Of a stretch of 23,429 bases of DNA, positions 15,195 to 23,429 are shown piece by piece. The translations under genes were made by a program, and so were the position numbers. This DNA comes from an uncultured Roseiflexaceae bacterium (GTDB lineage: Bacteria; Chloroflexota; Chloroflexia; Chloroflexales; Roseiflexaceae), in the NCBI GenBank assembly GCA_937974195.1, contig CALJIC010000275.1, forward strand, positions 1 to 23,429, read 5' to 3'. The number at the start of each line of letters is the position of its first letter. The first letter of the stretch is position 1. The notes under the pieces were generated by a model. The model had not been told where the DNA came from. It worked only from the letters and a program-made list of their open reading frames with translations, and did no database searches.

Positions 15195-15248
15195 GCCTGG
15201 TTCCTGGCGGCTGGCGGGGCGGCGGTTCGATTCGGGATCGCAGCGGTC

Positions 15249-15257
15249 AGTATACCA
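15249..15257 (-). promoter_or_regulatory. Candidate extended -10 for paralogue A
   Basis: On the minus strand TGGTATACT lies about 55 bases before the ATG at 15194, inside the 85-base gap between the two paralogues. It would give the last gene of the cluster its own transcript. No -35 resembling TTGACA is visible. Confidence 0.35.
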
Positions 15258-15279
15258 CGCGAGGTTGGCCGATAGGGGC

Positions 15280-18108
15280 CTACTCCTCCCCGCGCAGCCG
15301 GCGCCTGGCCTGCTCCTGGGCCGCGCGCAGGCGCTCGAGCTCAGCCTCGCGCGTGGAGGTCGGGTCGCGCAGGACGGACCACACGGCGCTGCGGCTCTGG
15401 GCGGCGTCGGGCGGCTCCGCGCCTGCGCGCGGGGCGCGCAGATCGCTCGCGCGCTCCTCGGGCGGCGCTCGCTCGTCGGCGGCCTCGACCCGCGCCGCGA
15501 GCTCGTGCAGCCGGATGCGCCGCAGCAGCGCCGCGACCTGGTCGCGCCCGAGCAGCAGCCGGCGCAGCGCGATGTCGAGCGGCAGGAGCAGCAGCGCCAG
15601 CCACAGCAGCGGCAGCCCGATCTCCTGCACCGCGCCCGCGCTCGCGCTGTTGGGCGTGAAGGCGGCCGCCGGCGGCGGGTCGATCCTGCCGCCGGTGTTG
15701 GCGGCCAGCGCGGCGAGCAGCTCCGGGTCGGCCGTCTGGCTGCGGTACTCGGCGCTGAGCGGCACCACCGCCCCGGCGGTGGCCGAGCCGACCGGGAGCC
15801 CGTCGGCGTTGCGCGCCACCAGCTGCACCAAGTACGCCCCGGCGGGCTGGTCGCGCACCACGCCGCGGTACTCGCCGGGCTGCACCTCGCGCAGCTCCAC
15901 CTCGTGGCTCGTGCCGTCGCCGGCCAGCAGCGTGGCGCTCATCACCAGGCCGGACGCCAACTCGCCGCGCTCGTCCTCGGCCTGCGCAGTGAGAGTCAGC
16001 TCGCCGCCGGAGACGCTCGCCTGCAGGCGCAGCCCATCGCTCGGCGCCGAGGGGAGCGTCCAGCTCACCAGCTGCGCGACCAGGCGCGGGAACTCCTCCC
16101 AGTCCACCCAGGCGCGCGCCCAGCGCCCGGTGAAGTCGCTCGTCCAGGCCACCGACCGGCCGAGGCCGTGCTGCCAGACGGCGAGCAGCGGGCTGCCGTC
16201 CGGCGCGACGAGCAGCGCCTGGGCGGTCTGGCGGAGCGTGGTCTGCACGTACCCTTCGAGCGGCGGCGACTGCTCGAAGTCGCCGAGCGCCGGGTGGGGC
16301 AGCATGCGCTCGGGGGTGAAGGTCTCCTCGACGACGTAGGGCTGGATGACCGACTGGGCCTCGCTCACCAGGATGGAGGGCAGGGTCGAGGCGCGGTCGG
16401 TGAAGAAGTAGCGCCCGCCGCCGACCGCGGGCATGCTCCTGATGAAGTCGACGTGGTCGCCGTCGCCGATCGCGATCGCGCTCAGCGTGACCCGCTCGCG
16501 GTTGAGCGAGCGTATGATGTCCAGCGCGCCGGCCTGCTGGGTCGTGTCGTCGCCGTCGGTGATGGTGATGATGTGGCGCACCGGCCGGTCGCTGCGGCGC
16601 ACGTAGCTGGCCGCGGCGGTGAGCGCGTCGCGGATGTTGATGCCGCCGCCGCCCAGCTCGACCTGGTTGAGCGCGCTGATCGCCTCGTCGCGGCGGCTGC
16701 CGGGGAGCGGGCCGACGACGAAGCGCTCGCGGTTGTCGAAGGGGACGACCGTCAGCTCGTCCTCGTCGCGCAGGAGCGAGGCGATGCGCTGCGCGCCCTC
16801 GACCGCCAGCGACAGCTTGGTGCGCCCGTTCTCCTCCTCGGCCATGCTGCCGGAGATATCGATCACCACCGTGACGCTGGTGGGGGGCAGGCGCACCTTG
16901 GGCGGGATGTCCATTGTGACCGGCAGCGCCTCCTCGAGCAGCGTGTCGCCCCAGCCGCCGGCGCCGAAGGACTCGGGGCCGCCGACCATCACCAGCCCGT
17001 GCCCGAGGTCGTGCACGAAGCTCTTCAGCGCCACGACGGTGTCGTCCGGCAGCGCGCGCCTGGGCACATTCACGAGCAGGACGGTGTCGTAGGTGCTGAG
17101 GTCGCCGAGCGTGGCGGGCGCGTCGTCGGCTGCGACCGTGCTGGCGTCGACCTGGGCGGCCCGCAGCGCCTGCTCCAGCACATCGGCCTCGCCGGCGGCC
17201 TGCTCGATGAGCAGCACGCGCGGGCGGCCGCTGACCATGCTGTAGGCCTCGGCGACGTTGTTCTGCGGGCGGGCGTCCTCGGGCGCCTCGAGCCGCACCA
17301 CGTAGCGGTTGAAGGCCGCCGGCGCCTCCGGCAGCGTCACCTCGAGCGTCTGGACCCCGGGCTCCAGCTGCAGGTCGCGCTCGACGAGCGGCTCGCCGTC
17401 GGGGCCGGTGACGGTGAGGCGCGCCGGGGTCGCCGCCGTGCTCTCGAGGGTCAGCTGCATGGGCAGGCGCTGGCCCTCGCGGGCGACCGCGGGCACCTCC
17501 ACGGCGCTGATCAGCGCGTCCAGCCCATCGGCGGCGCTGCTGAGCGTGACGACGTCGATCGGCACGCCGTTGGCCGCGGCGACGCGCGAGGCGAGCAGGG
17601 CGTCGCCAGCGGTCTGCCCGCCGTCGGAGAGCAGGACGAGCCGCTGGTGGCCCTCGGCCGGCAGGAGCGTGAGCCCGAGCTGGATGGCCTCCTGGATGTT
17701 CGTGGCGCCGCCGCCGGAGCGGATGCCGAGCAGCGCCAGTTCGCGCAGCTGGGACGGCTGGCGCTGGATGGTGGCGCGCCGCCCGAAGGTGATCACCGCC
17801 GCGCGGTCGTCCGGCGGCATGTTCGCAAGCGCCTCCTGCAGGTAGGCGGTGGCGCGGGCGCGCTGCGAGAGCGAGATCGAGTCCGACGTATCGAGCAGGA
17901 AGACGGTCGTGACAGACCGGACCGGGAGCCTGAGCTGCGCGCCGGCCACGGCGAAGACCAACAGGATGACGAGCAGCGAGCGCAGGGCGAGGCTGGTGTA
18001 GGCGCGCCAGGGCGCGAAGCGGCGCGGCGCCGCGAGGGTCATCGCCCACAGCAGCGGCAGCAGCAGAAGCAGCCACAGCGCATCCTGGTGGATGAAACTT
18101 AGACCCAT
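15280..18108 (-). CDS. Large membrane protein with two VWA domains and a GATase1-like domain (paralogue B)
   Basis: This 942-residue protein has the same layout as the next gene and is clearly its paralogue: two N-terminal TM segments, VWA1 with DTSDS (73-77) and LSDGG, an Ig-like segment, a GATase1-like region (about 296-398, GLVMVGGPESFGAGGW), VWA2, a beta domain, a TM (about 829-847) and a basic cytoplasmic tail ending in RLRAAQEQARRRLRGEE. VWA2 keeps the DISGS (417-421) and ITDGD (Asp518) metal-site residues. The expected MIDAS Thr is replaced: GGGGINIR has Ile490 where paralogue A has Thr489. The ATG at 18108 is 7 bases after the stop of the BatA-like gene, so the two are almost certainly co-transcribed and probably translationally coupled. 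Shorter VWA/GATase1-like proteins are known, but their biochemical role is not established. Confidence 0.88.
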   Translation of the reverse strand: MGLSFIHQDALWLLLLLPLLWAMTLAAPRRFAPWRAYTSLALRSLLVILLVFAVAGAQLRLPVRSVTTVFLLDTSDSISLSQRARATAYLQEALANMPPDDRAAVITFGRRATIQRQPSQLRELALLGIRSGGGATNIQEAIQLGLTLLPAEGHQRLVLLSDGGQTAGDALLASRVAAANGVPIDVVTLSSAADGLDALISAVEVPAVAREGQRLPMQLTLESTAATPARLTVTGPDGEPLVERDLQLEPGVQTLEVTLPEAPAAFNRYVVRLEAPEDARPQNNVAEAYSMVSGRPRVLLIEQAAGEADVLEQALRAAQVDASTVAADDAPATLGDLSTYDTVLLVNVPRRALPDDTVVALKSFVHDLGHGLVMVGGPESFGAGGWGDTLLEEALPVTMDIPPKVRLPPTSVTVVIDISGSMAEEENGRTKLSLAVEGAQRIASLLRDEDELTVVPFDNRERFVVGPLPGSRRDEAISALNQVELGGGGINIRDALTAAASYVRRSDRPVRHIITITDGDDTTQQAGALDIIRSLNRERVTLSAIAIGDGDHVDFIRSMPAVGGGRYFFTDRASTLPSILVSEAQSVIQPYVVEETFTPERMLPHPALGDFEQSPPLEGYVQTTLRQTAQALLVAPDGSPLLAVWQHGLGRSVAWTSDFTGRWARAWVDWEEFPRLVAQLVSWTLPSAPSDGLRLQASVSGGELTLTAQAEDERGELASGLVMSATLLAGDGTSHEVELREVQPGEYRGVVRDQPAGAYLVQLVARNADGLPVGSATAGAVVPLSAEYRSQTADPELLAALAANTGGRIDPPPAAAFTPNSASAGAVQEIGLPLLWLALLLLPLDIALRRLLLGRDQVAALLRRIRLHELAARVEAADERAPPEERASDLRAPRAGAEPPDAAQSRSAVWSVLRDPTSTREAELERLRAAQEQARRRLRGEE

Positions 18109-18115
18109 AGCGGCT

Positions 18116-20104
18116 CTATGAGCGCCGCAGGCTCCCGGCTCCCGGGCCCTGCTGCCGACCTCCGCCCCACTGCCGCCGCAGGCGGTCGCGCAGGAAGGCG
18201 ATCCCGTTGCGCTGGTACACCAGCCACTCGATGATAAGCACCGTCAGCGCCAGCGCCGCCAGCCAGCGCCAGAACTCCTGGCGGCCGACCTGCTCGCGGG
18301 TGACGGCCTGCTGGAGGCCGCTGGCCTGCGGGATGCTCAGGTCCGCCTGCGGCTCGATGTTCGACTCCGCAGGGGCGAACAGGTTGACGGCGAAGCGCCG
18401 CCGGCCGATCAGCGTCTCGCCGTTGTACTGCTCGACGATGTACGGCCCGACGGCGCTGGTGTCGGCGTACACCGCCTGGCCGCTCTGGATGGGCACCGGC
18501 TCGACCCGGCCGTCCGGGCGGGTGACGCGCACCTCGGTGGCGGTCGGGTCCACCGAGACGACCAGCGGCTGGTCCGGCTGGAGCTGCGAGGCCTCCGCGC
18601 CGCTGCCGGGCGCGAGGTAGCCGACGATGTTCGAGATCAGCAGCGGGAAGGCCACCTGCAGCGGCAGGTCCGAGTTCTGCAGCGCGAAGGCGAGCACCAC
18701 GATCCGCCGCCCGTCGCGCTCGCCGGCCATGAGCATCGGCGCCCCATTGCCCTCGACGACGACGCGCGCCCAGGCGCCCGGGGTGATGCGCGCCGCCCGC
18801 AGCACGCTCACGTCGCTGACGCTGACGTTGCGCAGCAGCCCGGAAGCCTGCCCGCCGATGTCGGCCGGGGCCGGGCGCAGCGCCGGGAACTCGACCTGGC
18901 CGGTGACGGAGAAGTACTCGGTGGAGCGCGGCGGGTTGATGAACAGCAGGTTGCCGGGCGGCAGCACCGGCGGGACCACGCCGTCGAGGATCGTCACCGG
19001 CACCTCGGCCGCCGTCTCGGGGAAGGTGAAGGTCGTCGTCGGCACCGTCGTGACGTCGAGGCTGGAGAGCAGGCTGAGCGCCGTCTCGAGGAAGCGGTTG
19101 CCCGGCCCGACGATACGCACCGCGGTGCGCTCATCGGCCGCGCCGACGGCCCAGCCCCGGTCGTCGAGCGGCAGCGCGTCGCCCTGCGGGTCCTCCACCA
19201 GGCGGGCCTCGGCCACGCGCACCTGGGCCGGCACGTCGACGATGATCGCCTGCTCGCCGGCGCGCTTTTCGCCCGCCGCGCCGGGCACCGCCCCCGGCAG
19301 GCTCAGGTCGTAGGCGCTGAAGAGCGAGCCGTCCAGGTAGACGTCCATGCGGCGCGTGACCGGGGCGGAGCCGTAGTTCGCCGCCTGGATGAAGAGCGTC
19401 TGGCCGGCGGGGCTAGGCTGGAGCGCCATGGCGCTGATCGCCACGTTGCCGTCGCGCTCGCCGATGGGGAAGTAGCGCACGGTGGCGGGCATCGTGAGGT
19501 CCTGCGGCACCTCGACGTTGCCGTCCGAGATGATCGCCACCTCGCTCTCGGCCTCGCGCGAGGAGAGCGCCGCGGCGAGCGCCAGGGCCGGCGCGAGGTC
19601 GCTCCCGCCGCCGGGTCGCAGCTCGATGCCGTCGATCGCCGCGTTCACCTGGCGCTGGTCGGTTGTGGAAGCGGCCAGGACCTCCATCTGGCCGCCGGCG
19701 GCGATCACCGTGGCCCGCCCGCCGTCGGGGAGCTGCTCGACGAGCTGGCGCGCCTGGCGCTTGGCGGCCTCGAGCCTGGTCGTGCCCGCGTCGGTCGCGC
19801 CCATGCTGGCCGAGCGGTCGACGATGATGATCAGGTTGCGCCCGGCGATGCCTTCGGTCAGGAAGAATGGCCGCGCCAGCGCGATGGCGAGCAGCAGCAT
19901 CAGCAGCAGCTGGAGCAGCAGCAGCCAGTTGCGGCGCAGCCGCTGCCAGGGGGCGTTGGCCTCCACGTCGCGCACCATGCGGCGCCACAGAAACGTCGAG
20001 GAGACGCGGCGCTCCTCGCGGCGCAGCTTGAGCAGGTACATCGCCACGATCAGCGGCCCGACGAGGAGGACGCTGAGGAGCGCGAGCGGGGCTAGTAGAG
20101 CCAT
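18116..20104 (-). CDS. BatA-like VWA membrane protein
   Basis: This 662-residue protein begins with a BatA-type N-terminus: TM1 (about 5-24), a strongly basic loop (KLRREERR...RRMVRD...QRLRRNW) and TM2 (about 58-78). The VWA domain (about 90-215) has the MIDAS DRSAS (96-100), GGGSDL with Ser in the Thr position, and ISDG (Asp194). Several beta-rich domains occupy about 215-600. A TM at about 612-632 is followed by a basic Gly/Gln-rich tail. Positive-inside reasoning puts the VWA domain outside the cytoplasm. BatA-type proteins occur with MoxR ATPases and DUF58 proteins in Bat and related operons, where they are thought to act in envelope stress or protein maturation. The ATG at 20104 is used; no strong Shine-Dalgarno sequence is visible. 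It is tightly linked to paralogue B downstream. Confidence 0.88.
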   Translation of the reverse strand: MALLAPLALLSVLLVGPLIVAMYLLKLRREERRVSSTFLWRRMVRDVEANAPWQRLRRNWLLLLQLLLMLLLAIALARPFFLTEGIAGRNLIIIVDRSASMGATDAGTTRLEAAKRQARQLVEQLPDGGRATVIAAGGQMEVLAASTTDQRQVNAAIDGIELRPGGGSDLAPALALAAALSSREAESEVAIISDGNVEVPQDLTMPATVRYFPIGERDGNVAISAMALQPSPAGQTLFIQAANYGSAPVTRRMDVYLDGSLFSAYDLSLPGAVPGAAGEKRAGEQAIIVDVPAQVRVAEARLVEDPQGDALPLDDRGWAVGAADERTAVRIVGPGNRFLETALSLLSSLDVTTVPTTTFTFPETAAEVPVTILDGVVPPVLPPGNLLFINPPRSTEYFSVTGQVEFPALRPAPADIGGQASGLLRNVSVSDVSVLRAARITPGAWARVVVEGNGAPMLMAGERDGRRIVVLAFALQNSDLPLQVAFPLLISNIVGYLAPGSGAEASQLQPDQPLVVSVDPTATEVRVTRPDGRVEPVPIQSGQAVYADTSAVGPYIVEQYNGETLIGRRRFAVNLFAPAESNIEPQADLSIPQASGLQQAVTREQVGRQEFWRWLAALALTVLIIEWLVYQRNGIAFLRDRLRRQWGGGRQQGPGAGSLRRS

Positions 20105-20191
20105 AGCGACAGCCTACCGCGTAGCGCGCACCAGTGCAGCGCCGGGATGGGGCGCGCGGGCACGGGCTACGGATGACGAACGACGGGTTTT

Positions 20192-21106
20192 CTACCGCAC
20201 CACCCCGCGGCGGCGCAGGTTCGACAGCACGAAGTCCTCGATCGGCACGGCGGTGTCGGCGACGATGTAGGAGATGCCGCGCCCGCTGCAGAAGCTCTCG
20301 ATCTCGGCCTGCCACTCGCGCAGGTCCGCCTCGTAGCGCCGGAGCGTCTCCAGGTCGGCGGTGATCTCCACCGGCGCGCCGCCCTCGATGTCGATCAGCC
20401 GGAAGTCGCCGTCCAGCTCGGGGCGCAGCTCCTGCGGCGCCAGCACGTGGACGAGGGTGATATCGAACGGGCGGGCGGTGAGCGCGCGCAGCGCCTCCTT
20501 CCAGCTGGGGTCCAGCAGGTCCGAGCAGAGCAGCAGCGGCCCGGCATTGCGCGCCGTGTGCGCGTAGCGGCGGCAGGCGTCGAGCAGCGACCCAGCCGGT
20601 GCGCCGGGGGATGCGGCGGACAGGCGCTGCAGGAAGCTGAACAGCGGCAGCGCCCCGGCCTTGCCGCGCACCCCGGGCAGCTGCACCCCGCCGCGCCCCG
20701 CCCCGAAGGCGCTGACGGTGACGCGGTCCAGGCTGCTGAGCGCGACATAGCCGAACGCGCCGGCCACGCGGCGGGCGTAGAGGAACTTGTTCGGCTCGCC
20801 CCAGTCCATCGAGGGGGTGCAGTCCACCAGCAGGTGGACCGTCAGCTCCTCCTCGGCGACGAACATCTTCAGGAACACGCGCTCCATGCGCGCGTACAGG
20901 TTCCAGTCGATCTGGCGGATGTCATCGCCGGCGGTGTACGGCCGGTAGTCCGAGAACTCGACCGACGACCCGCGGCGCGGGCTGCGGCGCTCGCCCTGCA
21001 CATCGCCCGGCAGCGCCCGCCGCATCAGCAGCGCCATGCGGTCCAGCTTGCGCAGGAAGGCTGAGTCGAAGAGCGGCTGGGTTTGTGGCTGAGTCGGTGC
21101 CGTCAT
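20192..21106 (-). CDS. DUF58 protein of a MoxR-VWA cluster
   Basis: This 304-residue protein carries the DUF58 signature (EFSDYRPYTAGDDIRQIDWNL, about residues 50-70, then ARMERVFLKMF). A VWA-like fold follows, whose metal site reads VDCTPSM (about 94-100), a degenerate DxSxS with Thr in the first Ser position. No TM segment is seen, so unlike many DUF58 relatives it lacks the N-terminal membrane hairpin and is probably cytoplasmic. DUF58 proteins are encoded next to MoxR ATPases across bacteria and may be adaptors between the ATPase and the membrane VWA proteins; the mechanism is not proven. The ATG at 21106 fits the family start; a TTG eight codons upstream is in frame. Neighbours are the small membrane protein upstream and the BatA-like gene 87 bases downstream. 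Confidence 0.9.
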   Translation of the reverse strand: MTAPTQPQTQPLFDSAFLRKLDRMALLMRRALPGDVQGERRSPRRGSSVEFSDYRPYTAGDDIRQIDWNLYARMERVFLKMFVAEEELTVHLLVDCTPSMDWGEPNKFLYARRVAGAFGYVALSSLDRVTVSAFGAGRGGVQLPGVRGKAGALPLFSFLQRLSAASPGAPAGSLLDACRRYAHTARNAGPLLLCSDLLDPSWKEALRALTARPFDITLVHVLAPQELRPELDGDFRLIDIEGGAPVEITADLETLRRYEADLREWQAEIESFCSGRGISYIVADTAVPIEDFVLSNLRRRGVVR

Positions 21107-21182
21107 AGCAGTGCAGAGCGCAACGTGCAAGCGCCGGAGGCGGACGTGTGACGAAGAGAGCGACGCCCGACACGCCGCGCGA

Positions 21183-21575
21183 TCAGAGCGACGTGTACTC
21201 CGGCCGCGTCTTGTGCTGCGGCGCGGCGTTGTGGCGGGCGACGAACACGCCGATCAGCCCGCCGATCATCGCGGCCAGCAGCTCCAGCAGCGCCAGGCCG
21301 GGGTGGACGAAGGCCAGCAGATGCTCGCGCATCCCGAGCGCGAGGCCCATGCGCGCGGCGATGCAGATCACCCCGACGCTCAGCCCCGGAGCGACCGGCG
21401 GCGCGCCGGCCCAGCGCCCGGCGACGAAGCCACCGGCGGCGCTGCAGGCCGGGAGCAGCAGCGCGACCAGGCCGCGGTTGCCGAGCAGGCGCGCGACGAA
21501 GTACACCAGCGCGGCGAGCGCCAGCGCGAGCGCGAGCCCGACGAGCGATGCAGGGATACGGATCACGGCAGCCAC
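21183..21575 (-). CDS. Small multi-spanning membrane protein of unknown function
   Basis: This protein of about 130 residues has roughly four hydrophobic segments (about 9-29, 34-53, 64-84, 91-112) and a hydrophilic tail ending PQHKTRPEYTSL. I do not recognise a family. It starts 5 bases after the MoxR stop codon, so it is almost certainly co-translated with MoxR, and it sits where accessory membrane proteins occur in MoxR operons. Two starts are possible: GTG at 21575 or GTG at 21566. The second has GGGGTG 6 bases upstream and gives 127 residues. A membrane anchor or partner for the ATPase is a guess from position only. Confidence 0.7.
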   Translation of the reverse strand: MAAVIRIPASLVGLALALALAALVYFVARLLGNRGLVALLLPACSAAGGFVAGRWAGAPPVAPGLSVGVICIAARMGLALGMREHLLAFVHPGLALLELLAAMIGGLIGVFVARHNAAPQHKTRPEYTSL

Positions 21576-21580
21576 CCCGG

Positions 21581-22582
<1,002 letters not shown>

Positions 22583-22609
22583 GCGAACGCTCCTCGTGAC
22601 ATAGGCGCT

Positions 22610-22648
22610 GCGAGGCGGTGTGGCGGGCGGCGCCCGCCGCACCCTCGC
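22610..22648. repeat. Strong palindrome upstream of the MoxR gene
   Basis: GCGAG, GGTG and GGCGGGC pair in order with GCCCGCC, CACC and CTCGC around a 3-base loop (16 pairs, one G-T wobble, a 2-base bulge). The core follows the same pattern as the repeats at 4074-4184 (GGTGTGG-N-GGGC) with A-T pairs replaced by C-G. On the minus strand it lies 27 bases before the MoxR ATG. Confidence 0.65.
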
Positions 22649-22704
22649 CGATGGGCCTCCGCGGCTGTGTTGCCGGCGCAGACGGCGCCGAACAGAGAAG
22701 TCAG

Positions 22705-22723
22705 GCGGGGCCATCGGCCCCGC
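22705..22723 (-). terminator. Terminator-like hairpin after the 63-residue membrane protein gene
   Basis: An 8-bp perfect GC stem (GCGGGGCC with GGCCCCGC) surrounds a 3-base loop. On the minus strand it is followed by a pyrimidine-rich stretch (TGACTTCTCTGTTC). It separates the gene ending at 22760 from MoxR and is the only other recognisable element in the 177-base gap besides the palindrome at 22610-22648. Confidence 0.55.
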
Positions 22724-22759
22724 ATCCCCGCTTCGGTAGCTGCCGGACTGAGCCTCGCT

Positions 22760-22951
22760 CTACGCAAGCGCAATGGTCTTGACGGTGATTCCGATCGCCG
22801 CGATGAGGAACGCAAGCCAGAAGACGGCGGTCAGGGCAAATGCGACAGCAATAGCGCTGGCCGGAAGATTGAACTGGCGCACACCCCAGCTGACGGTCAC
22901 ACACCCAAGAATCACAGCCAAGGCGAGCAAGCCAATAATTGTCAGTTCCAT
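22760..22951 (-). CDS. Small two-TM hypothetical protein
   Basis: This 63-residue, very hydrophobic protein has two predicted membrane spans (about 4-23 and 34-57) separated by a short loop (SWGVRQFNLPAS). No family was recognised. The ATG at 22951 follows a GTAGAGG sequence with unusually tight spacing of two bases. Local base composition is less GC-rich than its neighbours, which may mean recent acquisition or relaxed selection. A terminator-like hairpin follows, suggesting an independent transcript. Confidence is limited by size. Confidence 0.55.
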   Translation of the reverse strand: MELTIIGLLALAVILGCVTVSWGVRQFNLPASAIAVAFALTAVFWLAFLIAAIGITVKTIALA

Positions 22952-23063
22952 AACCTCTACTTACCTGCCTCGGCACAACGCGGGGCCGATGCATTCATGT
23001 ATCCGCGGTGCCGCAACGAGCACTCCCGAGCAGGCGCCCGACGGCACAAACTATGCCACCGCG

Positions 23064-23429
23064 CTAGCGGTTGGGCTCGAGCTGCGAGAAGTAGTCGCGC
23101 ACATAGTCCTTCAGGTGCGGGGGGATCGCGCTCTGGTCGAGCGCCTCGCTGGCCGCCCGCTCGTACTGCGGCAGCACCTGCTGGAAGGGCACCCGCGACT
23201 GGTTGGTCACACCGGGCTGGTTGGTCTGCCCCTCCTGGGTCTGGACCTGGCCGCCCTCGCCCTGCTGGCCCTGGATTCGCTCGGTCCGGCCCTGCTGGTT
23301 GTTCGGGTCGAAGGGCTGGTAGACGAGGTCGCTCTCGCCGCTGCCCTGGCCGCCGCCCCGGTCGGTCTGGTTCGGGTCCGAGCTCTGGTCGCCGCCCTGG
23401 CTCTGCTGGCCCTGCTGACCCTGCTGGCC
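23064..23429 (-). CDS. C-terminal part of a Gln/Gly-rich protein (truncated by the window edge)
   Basis: The minus-strand frame is open from the window edge to a TAG at 23064-23066, giving 121 residues. It starts with GQQ repeats, continues with a Gln/Gly/Asp-rich stretch (DPNQTDRGGGQGSGESD), then VYQPFDPNN, and ends with a structured-looking segment (VPFQQVLPQYERAASEALD, then IPPHLKDYVRDYFSQLEP). From memory, similar C-termini occur in uncharacterised Chloroflexota proteins near MoxR/VWA genes; this is not verified. The Gln-rich stretch is probably a disordered tail of a membrane or secreted protein whose main part lies to the right of the window. It is probably upstream of the MoxR cluster, but the 112-base gap and the terminator at 22705 argue against one continuous operon. 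Confidence 0.75.
   Translation of the reverse strand, partial: GQQGQQGQQSQGGDQSSDPNQTDRGGGQGSGESDLVYQPFDPNNQQGRTERIQGQQGEGGQVQTQEGQTNQPGVTNQSRVPFQQVLPQYERAASEALDQSAIPPHLKDYVRDYFSQLEPNR

Noticed and set aside
12813..15275. Plus-strand open frame of about 820 codons opposite paralogue A
   Set aside because: Shadow frame of the real minus-strand gene, caused by GC-rich third positions; no recognisable motif.
15055..18102. Plus-strand open frame of about 1015 codons opposite the large VWA gene
   Set aside because: It is antisense to a gene with clear VWA motifs, has composition rich in Arg, Gly, Ala, His and Gln typical of shadow frames in high-GC DNA, and shows no domain.
22583..22714. N-terminal extension of MoxR by 44 residues
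   Set aside because: The segment is low-complexity, overlaps the palindrome at 22610-22648, and the ATG at 22582 has a good Shine-Dalgarno sequence and the normal family start.

Overview
The window is a GC-rich bacterial chromosomal segment, most likely from a filamentous member of the Chloroflexota (Roseiflexus/Kouleothrix-like). This placement is inference. It rests on the very high GC, the secreted and surface proteins with Thr-Pro or Pro-rich stalks, the N-terminal 'VYLP' motif of a secreted protein, short palindromic intergenic repeats, and a MoxR/VWA gene cluster built from very large double-VWA membrane proteins. No rRNA, tRNA, CRISPR array, insertion sequence or phage gene was seen.

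Left part (1-5120): an N6-adenine DNA methyltransferase of the Eco57I/type IIG type without a visible nuclease domain, a secreted bacterial expansin (double-psi barrel plus CBM63-like domain), the convergent repair enzyme MsrA, a repeat-containing intergenic stretch (3981-4339), and a HAD phosphatase. Convergent gene pairs are separated by strong hairpins at 3406-3433 and 5067-5099.

Middle part (5121-12312): reading leftwards on the minus strand, a CHASE4-like/HAMP/PAS sensor histidine kinase overlaps a winged-helix response regulator by 4 bp. They are followed by a TadE-like pseudopilin with calcium-binding-type Asp repeats and a 180-residue Thr-Pro stalk, then by a lipoprotein with a beta-propeller body. 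A phosphotriesterase-family hydrolase with all six metal ligands is divergent from the kinase.

Right part (12333-23429): a minus-strand cluster, read right to left, of a Gln/Gly-rich protein (C-terminus only), a 63-residue membrane protein, a MoxR AAA+ ATPase, a small multi-spanning membrane protein, a DUF58 protein, a BatA-like VWA membrane protein, and two tandem paralogues of about 945 residues with two VWA domains and a GATase1-like domain each. Positive-inside reasoning puts the VWA modules of the three large proteins outside the membrane and their basic tails in the cytoplasm, where MoxR would act. The natural reading is an envelope-associated MoxR-VWA chaperone or metal-insertion machine whose substrate is unknown. 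Duplication of the double-VWA subunit, with divergence of one metal-site residue, is the most distinctive system here.
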